In this document: piece by piece, positions 43,014-50,914 of the stretch
Layout: every line of letters begins with the position of its first letter
Position numbering within the stretch: position 1 is the stretch's first letter
Assembly: GCF_024464595.1 (NCBI RefSeq)
Contig: NZ_JANHAW010000002.1
Coordinates: forward strand, 806,001 to 870,000
DNA: 64,000 nucleotides
DNA from: Halobellus litoreus
Lineage (GTDB): Archaea > Halobacteriota > Halobacteria > Halobacteriales > Haloferacaceae
Direction: 5' to 3'
The notes under the pieces: generated by a model
The model's input: only the letters and a program-made list of their open reading frames with translations
Databases searched by the model: none
Told to the model about the DNA's origin: nothing
Made by a program: the position numbers and the translations under genes

Positions 43014-44399
43014 TCAAGCGATCCCCGCGGCGATCGGTTGGGCCACGATCCAGAGGCTGACGGTCGTGTACAGGACGGCGACGGCCGCGAAGGGGTACTG
43101 GCTCCTGATCGGCTGTACCCGGCCCGCGAACAGCTCGAACGCCCGGGCGTGGGCGACCCAGACGGCGAGGACGTGCCCGGCGACGATCGCGAACAGCTGC
43201 ACCGCGCCGAACCACCCCGGCGGCGACAGGACGACCAGCGACCCCGGCGGGGCGAGCGGCGCGGCGGCGACGGCGGCGACCGTGGGCGCGAATCCCACGA
43301 GGTACCCGACGAAGTGCGCGAAGTGGTAGCCGGCGGCGATCGGAATCAGCGCCGGTGCGAACCAGCCCGCGAGGTACCGCGCCGAGACGTACGTCGGGGC
43401 GGTCCGCCTGACGCCGCGGGCCGCGAGCCAGTAGCAGCCGAGGAAGCAGCCGAGCCCGCCGAGAAGCCCCGCGAGCGTGACCGGCCAGGCGGGGACGCCC
43501 AGCGTCGTCACCGCGGCCGTGGCGCTCCCCCACGCGGCCGTCGAGACGAGGCCGTCGAAGGTCGTCACCCAGACGAGCGCGACGACGAAGGCCACGTCGT
43601 CGAGGTCGGAGACGGTCGGCTCGCGCGCGAGACCCGCACCCGGAAGGCCGACGTCCAGTCCCGATTCCGTCCGGCGGATCGGGGCGAAGCGGCCGTAGAG
43701 CGCGAACGTCCGCGCGACCGGATCGACGCGGTCGAACCAGGCGTCGCCGAAGGCGGCCGCGCCGGCGACGGTGACGCCGGAGTAGCCGACCACCGCGGCT
43801 GCGAGCAGTCGCGGGTCGGCGGCCACCGGGCTGAGGACTTCGAGGCCGACGAGCGCGAGGAGGCCGGCGACGCTCGGCCAGGTACCTACCCGGGCGGGGA
43901 GCGAGCGCGGTTCGACGGGGAGGAGGGACGCGACGGTGCGCCAGGGGTTCAGCGCGGGCCAGGTGTCGCCGACGGCGTACGTCGTCGTCGTGTACCCGGC
44001 CCACCACACGACCCAGACGCCGAGCGTGAGGAGGTTCGCCGCCGGCGCGTCGGGGCCGATGAGCCCCACGGCAACGACGAGCGGCACCGCTGCGACCGCC
44101 GCCCAGCGGGCGACTCCGACGAGAAAGGGGCCGACGGGTGGCAGCGAGCGACCGCGGTGCGGGACCCCCTCGACGACCCGCCGATCCGTCAGGAGGCTCG
44201 TGAAGAGGAAGGACGCGCCGACGGCGCCCGCGCCCGAGGCGATCACCAGCCACGAGGGGACCGGCGCGCTGCGGGTGACCGCGCCGAGCGACCCGGCGTG
44301 TGCCACTGCGGGCTCGACGAACACCGTCGTCGCCAAGAGCGTCACGAGAAGCGTCGCCAGGAGCGTCGCGAGCGCCGGGAACGGGCGAGGTCGGGGCAT
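43014..44399 (-). CDS. Polytopic membrane protein, oxidase-neighbour operon
   Basis: 461 residues, about ten to twelve transmembrane segments, with a cleavable signal or first helix at 8-35 (LATLLATLLVTLLATTVFVEPAVAHA). Several helices contain His residues suited to metal or haem contact (PIAAGYHFAHFVGYLVGF; VAGHVLAVWVAHARAFELF). Function unknown. Seven bases from the preceding gene. The facing oxidase operon makes a role in its assembly, copper or haem supply plausible, but this is inference. Confidence 0.78.
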   Translation of the reverse strand: MPRPRPFPALATLLATLLVTLLATTVFVEPAVAHAGSLGAVTRSAPVPSWLVIASGAGAVGASFLFTSLLTDRRVVEGVPHRGRSLPPVGPFLVGVARWAAVAAVPLVVAVGLIGPDAPAANLLTLGVWVVWWAGYTTTTYAVGDTWPALNPWRTVASLLPVEPRSLPARVGTWPSVAGLLALVGLEVLSPVAADPRLLAAAVVGYSGVTVAGAAAFGDAWFDRVDPVARTFALYGRFAPIRRTESGLDVGLPGAGLAREPTVSDLDDVAFVVALVWVTTFDGLVSTAAWGSATAAVTTLGVPAWPVTLAGLLGGLGCFLGCYWLAARGVRRTAPTYVSARYLAGWFAPALIPIAAGYHFAHFVGYLVGFAPTVAAVAAAPLAPPGSLVVLSPPGWFGAVQLFAIVAGHVLAVWVAHARAFELFAGRVQPIRSQYPFAAVAVLYTTVSLWIVAQPIAAGIA

Positions 44400-44405
44400 C
44401 GGGAC

Positions 44406-45077
44406 TCACTCCCGACGGCCGGCCACGGAAAGCAGTCCCACGGCGAGCACGAAGCCGAGCGTCGAGAGATCGACGCTGAACGGTTCGACCGTCGCGAGCG
44501 CGGTTGTGCCGCCGACGACGCCCACGGCGACGGACTCGACGAGCGGCAGGCTGCAACCGACGCAGGAGGCGATGCCGACCAGTCCGGAGAGCGCCCGACG
44601 GCCGGCGTCGAGCAGGGCGGCGTACACGAGCACGGCGAGCGAGAGGTAGCCGACCACCCTGTAGGGAACGACGTTCAGCGTGAGGAACGAGCCGCCGTAG
44701 GCGACGCGCGGCCCCCAGCCGGGCGCGGCCAGCGTGACCTGCAGTCCGGTGACGTGGGCGTGAGAGTGACCGAATTCGAGCCCGACGAGCCCCGAGAGGG
44801 ACGCGAGCGCGAGGAAATACGCCGCCGCGAGGACCGCCGCAGCGATCCTGACCCGTCGACCCGCGGGCGGAAAGCGGACCCGGGCCGTCGCCGCGAGGCC
44901 GACGTTCATCCAGACAAACGGGTACAGCAGGTATCGAACGGATCGGATTTCCGGGTCCGCGACCGCGAGATACGTCCCGACCGCGGCGGCTTCCACGAGC
45001 AGGACGACGGCGATCAGGCGGACGCCACGGGCCGAGGCTCGTCTCGACCGGTCGACGACGGTCGGTGCCTCGGTCAT
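44406..45077 (-). CDS. Membrane protein with CxxC motif, oxidase-neighbour operon (DUF7546-like)
   Basis: 223 residues, about six hydrophobic segments. Notable motifs are GLEFGHSHAHVTGLQV (His cluster) and GIASCVGCSLPLVES (CxxC within a membrane segment), features shared with copper or thiol-handling proteins. Not assigned; the DUF number is a recollection. Four bases from the gene before it and seven from the one after, so the four genes 45521-42728 form one operon. Confidence 0.78.
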   Translation of the reverse strand: MTEAPTVVDRSRRASARGVRLIAVVLLVEAAAVGTYLAVADPEIRSVRYLLYPFVWMNVGLAATARVRFPPAGRRVRIAAAVLAAAYFLALASLSGLVGLEFGHSHAHVTGLQVTLAAPGWGPRVAYGGSFLTLNVVPYRVVGYLSLAVLVYAALLDAGRRALSGLVGIASCVGCSLPLVESVAVGVVGGTTALATVEPFSVDLSTLGFVLAVGLLSVAGRRE

Positions 45078-45080
45078 CGT

Positions 45081-45521
45081 TCAGACGAGTCCGAGGAGGC
45101 TCACTGCGACCGCGACGAGCAGTACCAGTCCGACGGCCCACGATCCGAAGGCGGCAGCCTGCGCGGTGTGGAGCCCGCGGGACCGCGCGGCCACGAACGT
45201 CCCGTAGAAGACGTACCCTACGAGGACGGCGATTCCGACCGCCGCCAGCAGCGCGGTGGCTCCGCCGGAGACGCCGGACGCGACGTCGAACCCGCCGACC
45301 GCGAGGACCGTCGCTCCCCCCGCCAGGAGCGTTAGCACGAGGAAGCCGACCGTCCACGCCACGGGGGTCCGCGCCACCGCGGCAAGGCGAGACGAGAGGT
45401 CCTCGCCGTCGTCGCCGTACGTCGGCGTGTAGCGGAAGCGACTGCGTGAGAGCAGCAGGACCGCACCGCCCACGATGAGCACCCCGAGCAGGAAGCTCGC
45501 GACGAGCGTCGTCTGTGCCAT
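45081..45521 (-). CDS. Four-helix membrane protein, first gene of oxidase-neighbour operon
   Basis: 146 residues with four hydrophobic segments (LVASFLLGVLIVGGAVLLLS; VAWTVGFLVLTLLAGGATVL; TALLAAVGIAVLVGYVFYGTF; GSWAVGLVLLVAVAVSLLGLV) and a polar loop RFRYTPTYGDDGEDLSSR. Function unknown. A TATA-like ATTTATC is at about 45551-45557, 30-36 bases before the ATG. Confidence 0.75.
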   Translation of the reverse strand: MAQTTLVASFLLGVLIVGGAVLLLSRSRFRYTPTYGDDGEDLSSRLAAVARTPVAWTVGFLVLTLLAGGATVLAVGGFDVASGVSGGATALLAAVGIAVLVGYVFYGTFVAARSRGLHTAQAAAFGSWAVGLVLLVAVAVSLLGLV

Positions 45522-45687
45522 TGGAACAGTTGTATATCACTTTCGTCCGTGATAAATCCTCGCCGCGGCGTGGCGTCGAAACCGCGGCAATTCCGCGGCC
45601 TGCTCGGCTGTGCTCCGGTCGAACCCCGCAGATCCGTCTGCGAGTCGAAACGTGATTCTTAAGGGTCGCACGGGAGATTGTCCGCGT

Positions 45688-46671
45688 ATGAGTGACGAAC
45701 AGCAGGCGGACGCCGCCGAATCGCAGGCAGACGCCGACGCTGAAGACGTCGAAGAAGACGTCTCCGGCATCCAGGACGGCGACTTCGTCCGTCTGGCCTA
45801 CACGCTCCGGACCGCAGACGACGACACCGTCGTCGACACCACCGACGAGGAGACGGCCGAAGCGGCCGACATCGACACCGACGAGTACGACTTCGAGCCG
45901 CGGGTCATCGTCGTCGGTGCCGGTCACGTCTTCGAGAGCGTCGACGAGGCGCTCGTCGGCTCCGAGGTCGGGGACTCCGGGACGGTCGAGATCGCCGCCG
46001 AGGAGGCCTTCGGCGAGTACGACGACGAACAGGTCCGGACGGTCAGCGCCAACAAGATCGACGAGGACGAGCGCTACCCCGGAGCGCAGGTCCAGATCGA
46101 CGGCGATCAGGGTCGGATCGTGACGATCGTCGCGGGACGCGCACGCGTCGACTTCAACCACCCGCTCGCCGGCGAGGACCTCGAATACGAGTACGAGGTC
46201 CTCGAACTCGTCGACGACCGCGAGAAACAGGCCGCGAGTATGCTGGAGATGTACCTCCAGCAGGCTCCCGAGGTCTGGATCCAGACGGACACGGTCGAGG
46301 AAGAGCAGCTTGTCGAGGAGGAGAGTGACGCCGACGACGAGGGCGAGGACGAAGAGGACGAACCCGAGTTCGAGACCGTCGAAGTCGAGAAGGAGACGCT
46401 GTACATCGAGGCCACTCCGCAGATGACGATGAACCAGCAGTGGATGTTCTCGAAGCAGCAGATCGCCCAGGACGTGATGGACCGACTCGACCTCGATCGG
46501 GTCATCGTCCAGGAGACCATCGACGGGATGGGCGGGATGATGGGCGGTATGGGCGGAATGATGGGCGGCGCCGGCGGAATGGGCGCCGAGGATATCGAAG
46601 AGGCCATCGAGGACGTCGACGTCGACGCCGACGAACTCGCCGAGGAACTCGACGCCGACCTCGAAGAGTAA
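45688..46671 (+). CDS. FKBP-type peptidyl-prolyl isomerase (SlyD-like, long archaeal form)
   Basis: Prolyl isomerase and probable chaperone; 327 residues. A disordered acidic N-terminus (1-25) precedes the FKBP domain (GDFVRLAYTLRTADDDTVVD, 31-50) with an IF-like insert, VGAGHVFESVDEALVGSEVGD (76-96), and HPLAGEDLEYEYEVLEL. The C-terminal 150 residues are a separate acidic domain containing a Met/Gly tract (near 277-297: GMGGMMGGMGGMMGGAGGMG). TATA-like TTCTTAAG at about 45656 is 26-32 bases before ATG 45688. Confidence 0.92.
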   Translation: MSDEQQADAAESQADADAEDVEEDVSGIQDGDFVRLAYTLRTADDDTVVDTTDEETAEAADIDTDEYDFEPRVIVVGAGHVFESVDEALVGSEVGDSGTVEIAAEEAFGEYDDEQVRTVSANKIDEDERYPGAQVQIDGDQGRIVTIVAGRARVDFNHPLAGEDLEYEYEVLELVDDREKQAASMLEMYLQQAPEVWIQTDTVEEEQLVEEESDADDEGEDEEDEPEFETVEVEKETLYIEATPQMTMNQQWMFSKQQIAQDVMDRLDLDRVIVQETIDGMGGMMGGMGGMMGGAGGMGAEDIEEAIEDVDVDADELAEELDADLEE

Positions 46672-46749
46672 CGCTCCCGCGGAGATCGGACGCGGCTCTT
46701 CTCGCTTGCGTCGTTCGAGACGGTGACTGCCGAGAGCGGGTAGGAAGTG

Positions 46750-47376
46750 CTAGGCGATGTCGCGGCTCGTGTCGACGGTCACCCGCTCGCCCAGCCGGAG
46801 CTTGATCGTCTCCTCGGGCGGCTGGACGCCGCGGAACTTCGGCACCGCCAGCCGGTTTTCGATCTCCGATCCCTTGATCTTCGTGTGGAGATCGAAGACG
46901 ACGTCGGCCATATGTTTCGTGTACCTTCGGTTTCGCGGCTCCCCGTCGCTTTTCATTCCGTGGAGGACGGCCAGCCCGCCGGTGTTGACCATATGCGTCT
47001 GGAGTTCGTTGAGGAACTGGCGATAGCGGGCGGGGTCGGTCTCCTCTAAGACGTCGACGACGTCGACGATCATATTCGCGCCCTCCGGGAGGTCGCGGAT
47101 GAACCGATGGGCGGTGTCGAGCGGGGCGTTGCCGCCGACGTCTCTGACCGTCGGGTCGCCGACGTGCCCCGGTGCCCGGTCGACGGCGTCCTTGACGGCC
47201 TGGTCCGAGCGGATCGTGGTGAGGTACAGCGACGCGCGGACCGCGGTCAGTTCGTAGAGAAATAGCTCCGACTGGCTGGCGGGGTCGGCCGCGAGGAGCA
47301 CGATGCTCCCTGGCGGAATCCCGCCGTCGAGTTGGCGGTCGAGGACGCTGACGCCGGTCGAGAGCCTACCTGCCAC
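46750..47376 (-). CDS. RAD55/KaiC-like protein with degenerate P-loop, partner of the MinD-like gene
   Basis: 208 residues of RecA/RAD55 superfamily form: LSTGVSVLDRQLDGGIPPGS at 5-24 is the usual start, but the expected Walker A GxxxxGK(S/T) is replaced by ADPASQSE. A Walker B-like ANMIVDVVDVLEET and MVNTGGLAVLHGMKSDGEP follow. It probably does not hydrolyse ATP in the usual way and may act as a partner or signal protein. GTG start at 47376; the long frame to 47718 runs antisense-like into the MinD gene. It follows the MinD stop by 25 bases, so both are expected to be cotranscribed. Confidence 0.75.
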   Translation of the reverse strand: MAGRLSTGVSVLDRQLDGGIPPGSIVLLAADPASQSELFLYELTAVRASLYLTTIRSDQAVKDAVDRAPGHVGDPTVRDVGGNAPLDTAHRFIRDLPEGANMIVDVVDVLEETDPARYRQFLNELQTHMVNTGGLAVLHGMKSDGEPRNRRYTKHMADVVFDLHTKIKGSEIENRLAVPKFRGVQPPEETIKLRLGERVTVDTSRDIA

Positions 47377-47401
47377 GGCGTGCGCTACGGAGGCTAGCGG
47401 C

Positions 47402-48244
47402 TTAGGTGTTCGGTCGCTCGGAGAGGGAGTCGGCGAGTTCGTCGTACGCGCGTCGGACGGCCGGGTCGCAGAGCGGGTCGGCGGCCGTCGAGGGGGCGGC
47501 CGGCGGCACCGCCCCGAGGATCCGACACCCGAGGAGGTCCTCGACGCCCGGCGGTGCGAGTCGCGCTCGGGTGAGCGCGCCGCCGACGACCGGCGTCCCG
47601 ACCGCGCGCGCCATCGCGGCCGTCTTCGCCGCGTCGCGGAGCGCGGCGACGCAGGGCGTCGCGACGATGAGGACGCCGTCGGCGACCCGCAGCGGGACCG
47701 TCGCGTCCGGTCCGGCACCGGCGGGGCAGTCGACGAGGACGGTCACGGGGACGTCCCTGTCGGTGGATCGAGCGTCGAATCCGCCGCCGCTTCGACTGTC
47801 GCGCTCGCTGACGAAGCCACGGCCTCCGGCGTCCCGCTCGCCGGCGACGCCGCCGCTTCGGCCGCCGGGCCCGCTAACGACGCCCCCGCTCCGGTCGTCG
47901 CAGTCGCTCCCGACGCCGTCGCGACCCCGACCGTCGACCGCGTCGTCGCCGACAACCACGGGAGACGCCCCCGCCTCGCGCTCCCGAAGCCGACGCAACC
48001 GACCGCCGATTCCGTCTGGCGCGTCCCCCGACGCGGGAACGATCCGCGTGTCGTCGGTCGACGCCGGATCCGCGTGTCCGCGACCGCCCGGGGCGGCCGC
48101 CCGCGGGACGCCGGCCATCGCGTGGAGGTTCGGGAGGTCGCAGTCGGCGTCGACGGCGAGCGTCGGGCCGTCGATCGCGCGGGCCAACCCGAGCGTCGTC
48201 GTCGTCTTGCCGCTGCCTCCCTTGCCGCCGGCGATCGCGAGCAT
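47402..48244 (-). CDS. MinD/ParA-family ATPase with a large disordered insert
   Basis: 280 residues. Deviant Walker A GGKGGSGKTT at 6-15 and the signature TLAVDADCDLPNLHAM (28-43) are intact, as is the A'-like VTVLVDCPAGAGPDA (about 169-183). Between them about 100 residues (60-165) are Gly/Arg/Asp/Ser-rich and probably disordered. ParA/MinD proteins position cellular machines such as archaella, chemoreceptors and pili. Promoter P4 upstream shares the GGGACCA element with the pilus-like locus, linking this gene to that system. C-terminal amphipathic membrane helix not obvious. Confidence 0.85.
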   Translation of the reverse strand: MLAIAGGKGGSGKTTTTLGLARAIDGPTLAVDADCDLPNLHAMAGVPRAAAPGGRGHADPASTDDTRIVPASGDAPDGIGGRLRRLREREAGASPVVVGDDAVDGRGRDGVGSDCDDRSGGVVSGPGGRSGGVAGERDAGGRGFVSERDSRSGGGFDARSTDRDVPVTVLVDCPAGAGPDATVPLRVADGVLIVATPCVAALRDAAKTAAMARAVGTPVVGGALTRARLAPPGVEDLLGCRILGAVPPAAPSTAADPLCDPAVRRAYDELADSLSERPNT

Positions 48245-48274
48245 ACCGCCCGTGGTCCCGGCCTCGTATTTGAA
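48245..48274 (-). promoter_or_regulatory. Promoter P4 with GGGACCA element, MinD-like operon
   Basis: TATA-like TTCAAATA at 48267-48274, 7 bases, GGGACCA at 48253-48259, 8 bases, ATG at 48244. Same geometry as P1-P3, 33 kb away. Confidence 0.7.
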
Positions 48275-48338
48275 CGCTCGGAGCGCTCTCGGCAGTCGCG
48301 GGCGCGGGACGCGAGAAACCAGTGCCGCCCGCGAGCGA

Positions 48339-48713
48339 CTAGTCGTGACAGCAGCCGCCGGCCTCGCCGCCGAAGTCGACCGCCAGGGGTTCCGAGATCG
48401 ACTCGTTGACCGCTTCGAGGCGGTCCTGAAGCCGCTCCTGGGCGTCGAGATACGAGGCCATCTTCGGCATCGAGTGCAGTTCCTCCTGGGCCTCCTGGAC
48501 CTTCCGAAGGTTCTCTTCGGTCGCGTTGCCCATCTGGCGGGCGTGCATGTAGTGATCCCGGCGCTCCTGGAATTCAGAGATCTGCTCCTGGACGTCGTCG
48601 TCGGCCTCGACGGCCGCCTTCGTCTCCTCGAACGCCTGGTACTCCGAGGTCTCGGCGATCGCGTCGCCGAGTTCGCGACCGAGTTCTTCGAGCCGGTCTT
48701 GCTGGACGCTCAT
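48339..48713 (-). CDS. YlbF-family protein with Cys-His tail
   Basis: 124 residues, all-helical: DRLEELGRELGDAIAETSEYQAFEETKAAVEADDDVQE is the typical YlbF/YmcA start (6-43). In bacteria the family acts in RNA turnover and sporulation as part of an Fe-S-binding complex. This copy ends in GEAGGCCHD, a potential metal site. ATG 48713 chosen because the family begins there; divergent from dph2. Confidence 0.88.
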   Translation of the reverse strand: MSVQQDRLEELGRELGDAIAETSEYQAFEETKAAVEADDDVQEQISEFQERRDHYMHARQMGNATEENLRKVQEAQEELHSMPKMASYLDAQERLQDRLEAVNESISEPLAVDFGGEAGGCCHD

Positions 48714-48867
48714 CGATCCGTCTTCGGACGCGAGGCGTTTCAAGGTGCCGGAGCGGGTGATGGCTGGATTGCCGACCGTCTGTCCGCCACGAAACACTCT
48801 CTCACGGTTGTTTTCGGCCGTCTCGGAACCGCCGGCGTTATGGGCGTCGGCCGGCTATGCCGTTGCA

Positions 48868-49902
48868 ATGAGCCACGACGCCGCCACGGAGGGGGACCTC
48901 CGAAACACCGGGATGTCGCTGAAGCACGACCGCGAGTGGGACTACGAACTGGACCGGATCGTCGAGGAGATCGAAGACCGCGACGCGACGCGGGTCGGCC
49001 TGCAGTTCCCCGAGGGGCTGAAGCGCCGCGGCCCGGCCGTCGCCGACGACCTCCGCGAACTGTGCGACGACGACGTGACGTTTATGCTCTCGGGCCAGCC
49101 CTGCTACGGCGCCTGCGACCTCGATACCTACCTGATGCGCCGGACCGACGTGTTCGTCCACTTCGGCCACTCGCCGATGAAGGAGTCCGAGAAGATCATC
49201 TACGTGCCGCTCTTCTCGAACGTCGATCCGTTCCCGATCCTCGAGGAGGCCGTCGACGAACTGCCCGAGGAGGAGGTCGGCCTCGTCACGACCGCCCAGC
49301 ACATGAACCGCTTCGGCGAGATGGTCGAGTGGCTCGAAGAGCGCGGCTACGACGTCCACACCCGTCGCGGCGACGACCGCCTCACCTACGAGGGACAGGT
49401 GCTCGGCTGCAACTACGCCTCCGCCGACATCGACGCCGACCAGGTGCTGTACGTCGGCGGCGGGAAGTTCCACCCGCTCGGCCTCGCGATGGAACACCCC
49501 GAGAAGACGGTGCTCATCGCCGACCCCGTCAACAACGTCGTGACCGTCGCCGACACGGAGAAGTTCATGAAGCAGCGCTACGGCGCGGTCCACCGCGCGA
49601 TGGACGCCGAGAAGTGGGGCGTCATCTTCTGCACGAAGATCGGTCAGGGCCGGATGGAGATCGCCGAAGAGATCATCGCGGACAACGACGACGCCTACCT
49701 CATCACGATGGACGAGGTGACGCCCGATCGGCTCCGAAACTTCGCAATGGACGCCTTCGTCAACACCGGCTGCCCCCGGATCACGACCGACGACGGCCCG
49801 CAGTTCCACAAGCCGATGCTCACGCCGGGCGAGTACCGGATCGCGGTCGGCGACAAGCCGCTCGACTCCCTCTCGTTCGACACGTTCCACGGCACCTGGT
49901 AG
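48868..49902 (+). CDS. dph2: Diphthamide biosynthesis enzyme Dph2
   Basis: Radical S-adenosylmethionine enzyme that transfers the aminocarboxypropyl group to the target His of elongation factor 2. 344 residues with the three cluster-binding cysteines in separate domains: Cys79 (GQPCYGACD, which also has Cys83), Cys181 (LGCNYASAD) and Cys302 (NTGCPRI). N-terminal RVGLQFPEGLKRRG is typical. Start ATG 48868; the 41-residue upstream extension is unlike the family. Confidence 0.95.
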   Translation: MSHDAATEGDLRNTGMSLKHDREWDYELDRIVEEIEDRDATRVGLQFPEGLKRRGPAVADDLRELCDDDVTFMLSGQPCYGACDLDTYLMRRTDVFVHFGHSPMKESEKIIYVPLFSNVDPFPILEEAVDELPEEEVGLVTTAQHMNRFGEMVEWLEERGYDVHTRRGDDRLTYEGQVLGCNYASADIDADQVLYVGGGKFHPLGLAMEHPEKTVLIADPVNNVVTVADTEKFMKQRYGAVHRAMDAEKWGVIFCTKIGQGRMEIAEEIIADNDDAYLITMDEVTPDRLRNFAMDAFVNTGCPRITTDDGPQFHKPMLTPGEYRIAVGDKPLDSLSFDTFHGTW

Positions 49903-49928
49903 CCCGGGCCGCCGGGCGCGACGGTCCG

Positions 49929-50381
49929 CTACCGTTCTCCCGCGACCGCCGATTCGACGTACTCGACCGCGTCAGCCACCGTTTCGACGGCCTCGACGTG
50001 CGCGGCGTCGTGGGTTCCGAGCCCCGCTGTCGGCCGGTCGTAGACCGACGCGTACCCCAGTTCCGAGAGCGTCCCGCCGCCGCCGTCGACCGCGATCACG
50101 GCGTCCCCGTTCATCACGACCAGCGCGTTGCGAGCGTGGCCCAGTCCGGTGGCGATCGCCTCGTCGACGTACTCGTTGGCGTCCGCGGGGCGGTCGCTCG
50201 GGAGAATCCCGATCGCGTGTCCGCCCGCCTCCGACGCGCCGCGACAGACGGCCGTCATCACCCCGCCGAGACCGCCGCAGACGACCGTGTGTCCGCGCTG
50301 GCCCAGCAGCCGTCCCAGGGCCGTCGCCGTCTCCGCCTCGTCGTCGTCGATCACGCTGCCGCCGATCACGCTGACTCGCAT
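49929..50381 (-). CDS. TIGR00725/SLOG-like nucleotide-binding protein
   Basis: 150 residues, Rossmann-like. The pattern MRVSVIGGSVI, VVCGGLGGVMTAVCRGA (33-49) and IAVDGGGGTLSEL (95-107) matches the LOG-like group, which binds nucleotide derivatives. It lacks the PGGxGTxxE motif of cytokinin-producing LOG enzymes (here DGGGGTLSE), so the activity is unknown. Confidence 0.88.
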   Translation of the reverse strand: MRVSVIGGSVIDDDEAETATALGRLLGQRGHTVVCGGLGGVMTAVCRGASEAGGHAIGILPSDRPADANEYVDEAIATGLGHARNALVVMNGDAVIAVDGGGGTLSELGYASVYDRPTAGLGTHDAAHVEAVETVADAVEYVESAVAGER

Positions 50382-50450
50382 AGCGGACGCTCGACGGCGG
50401 AGGCAGTAGTGGTTTCGACTCGCTAGGGGGAACCGCGAGGCGATCCGGTG

Positions 50451-50840
50451 CTAGCTCCGGACCTCGATCGCTTCGATCTCTCCGAGGACCGGAAGCGTCC
50501 CGATGTCGTCGGCCGGACCGCATCCAGAGCGGGGGCGCCCCCGGAGCGGACAGACCGTCTCCTCGCCGACGACCGGGCTGCGGGTTTCGAGCACGTACGC
50601 CTCGTGGCGGTCGTCGCCCGAGACGGGCGCGAGATGGAGGATCCGGCGGTCGACGATCCCGTCGATGTCGACGTCCTTCTGTCTCGCGTCGACCGTCTCC
50701 TCGCTGACTGCGGCCACGCGCGTCACAATCGGCGATTCGAGTTCGACGCCGCCGACCGAGATGGAATCAACATCGAGCGCGATCTCGATCTCGTCGCCCT
50801 CGGTCGCGCTCGCGATCCGCTCGAAGCGATCAGCCGTCAT
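50451..50840 (-). CDS. Hypothetical beta-rich soluble protein
   Basis: 129 residues, acidic, with alternating strand patterns (DEIEIALDVDSISVGGVELESPIVTRV is 16-42) and two cysteines (TVCPLRG, SGCGPADD). No family recognised. Protein-like codon use and the acidic profile support a real gene. Ends 69 bases before the next convergent or parallel gene starts; no partner evident. Confidence 0.7.
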   Translation of the reverse strand: MTADRFERIASATEGDEIEIALDVDSISVGGVELESPIVTRVAAVSEETVDARQKDVDIDGIVDRRILHLAPVSGDDRHEAYVLETRSPVVGEETVCPLRGRPRSGCGPADDIGTLPVLGEIEAIEVRS

Positions 50841-50914
50841 TGGCGCTCGGTTAGGAGGGGACCGTCAAGAAGGCTCGCACCCGACGGGATCGCGATCCGG
50901 TTCGGGGGACTGCC

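Noticed and set aside
42805-46161. 1118-residue minus-strand open frame
   Set aside because: Out-of-frame shadow running across several well-supported genes on both strands.
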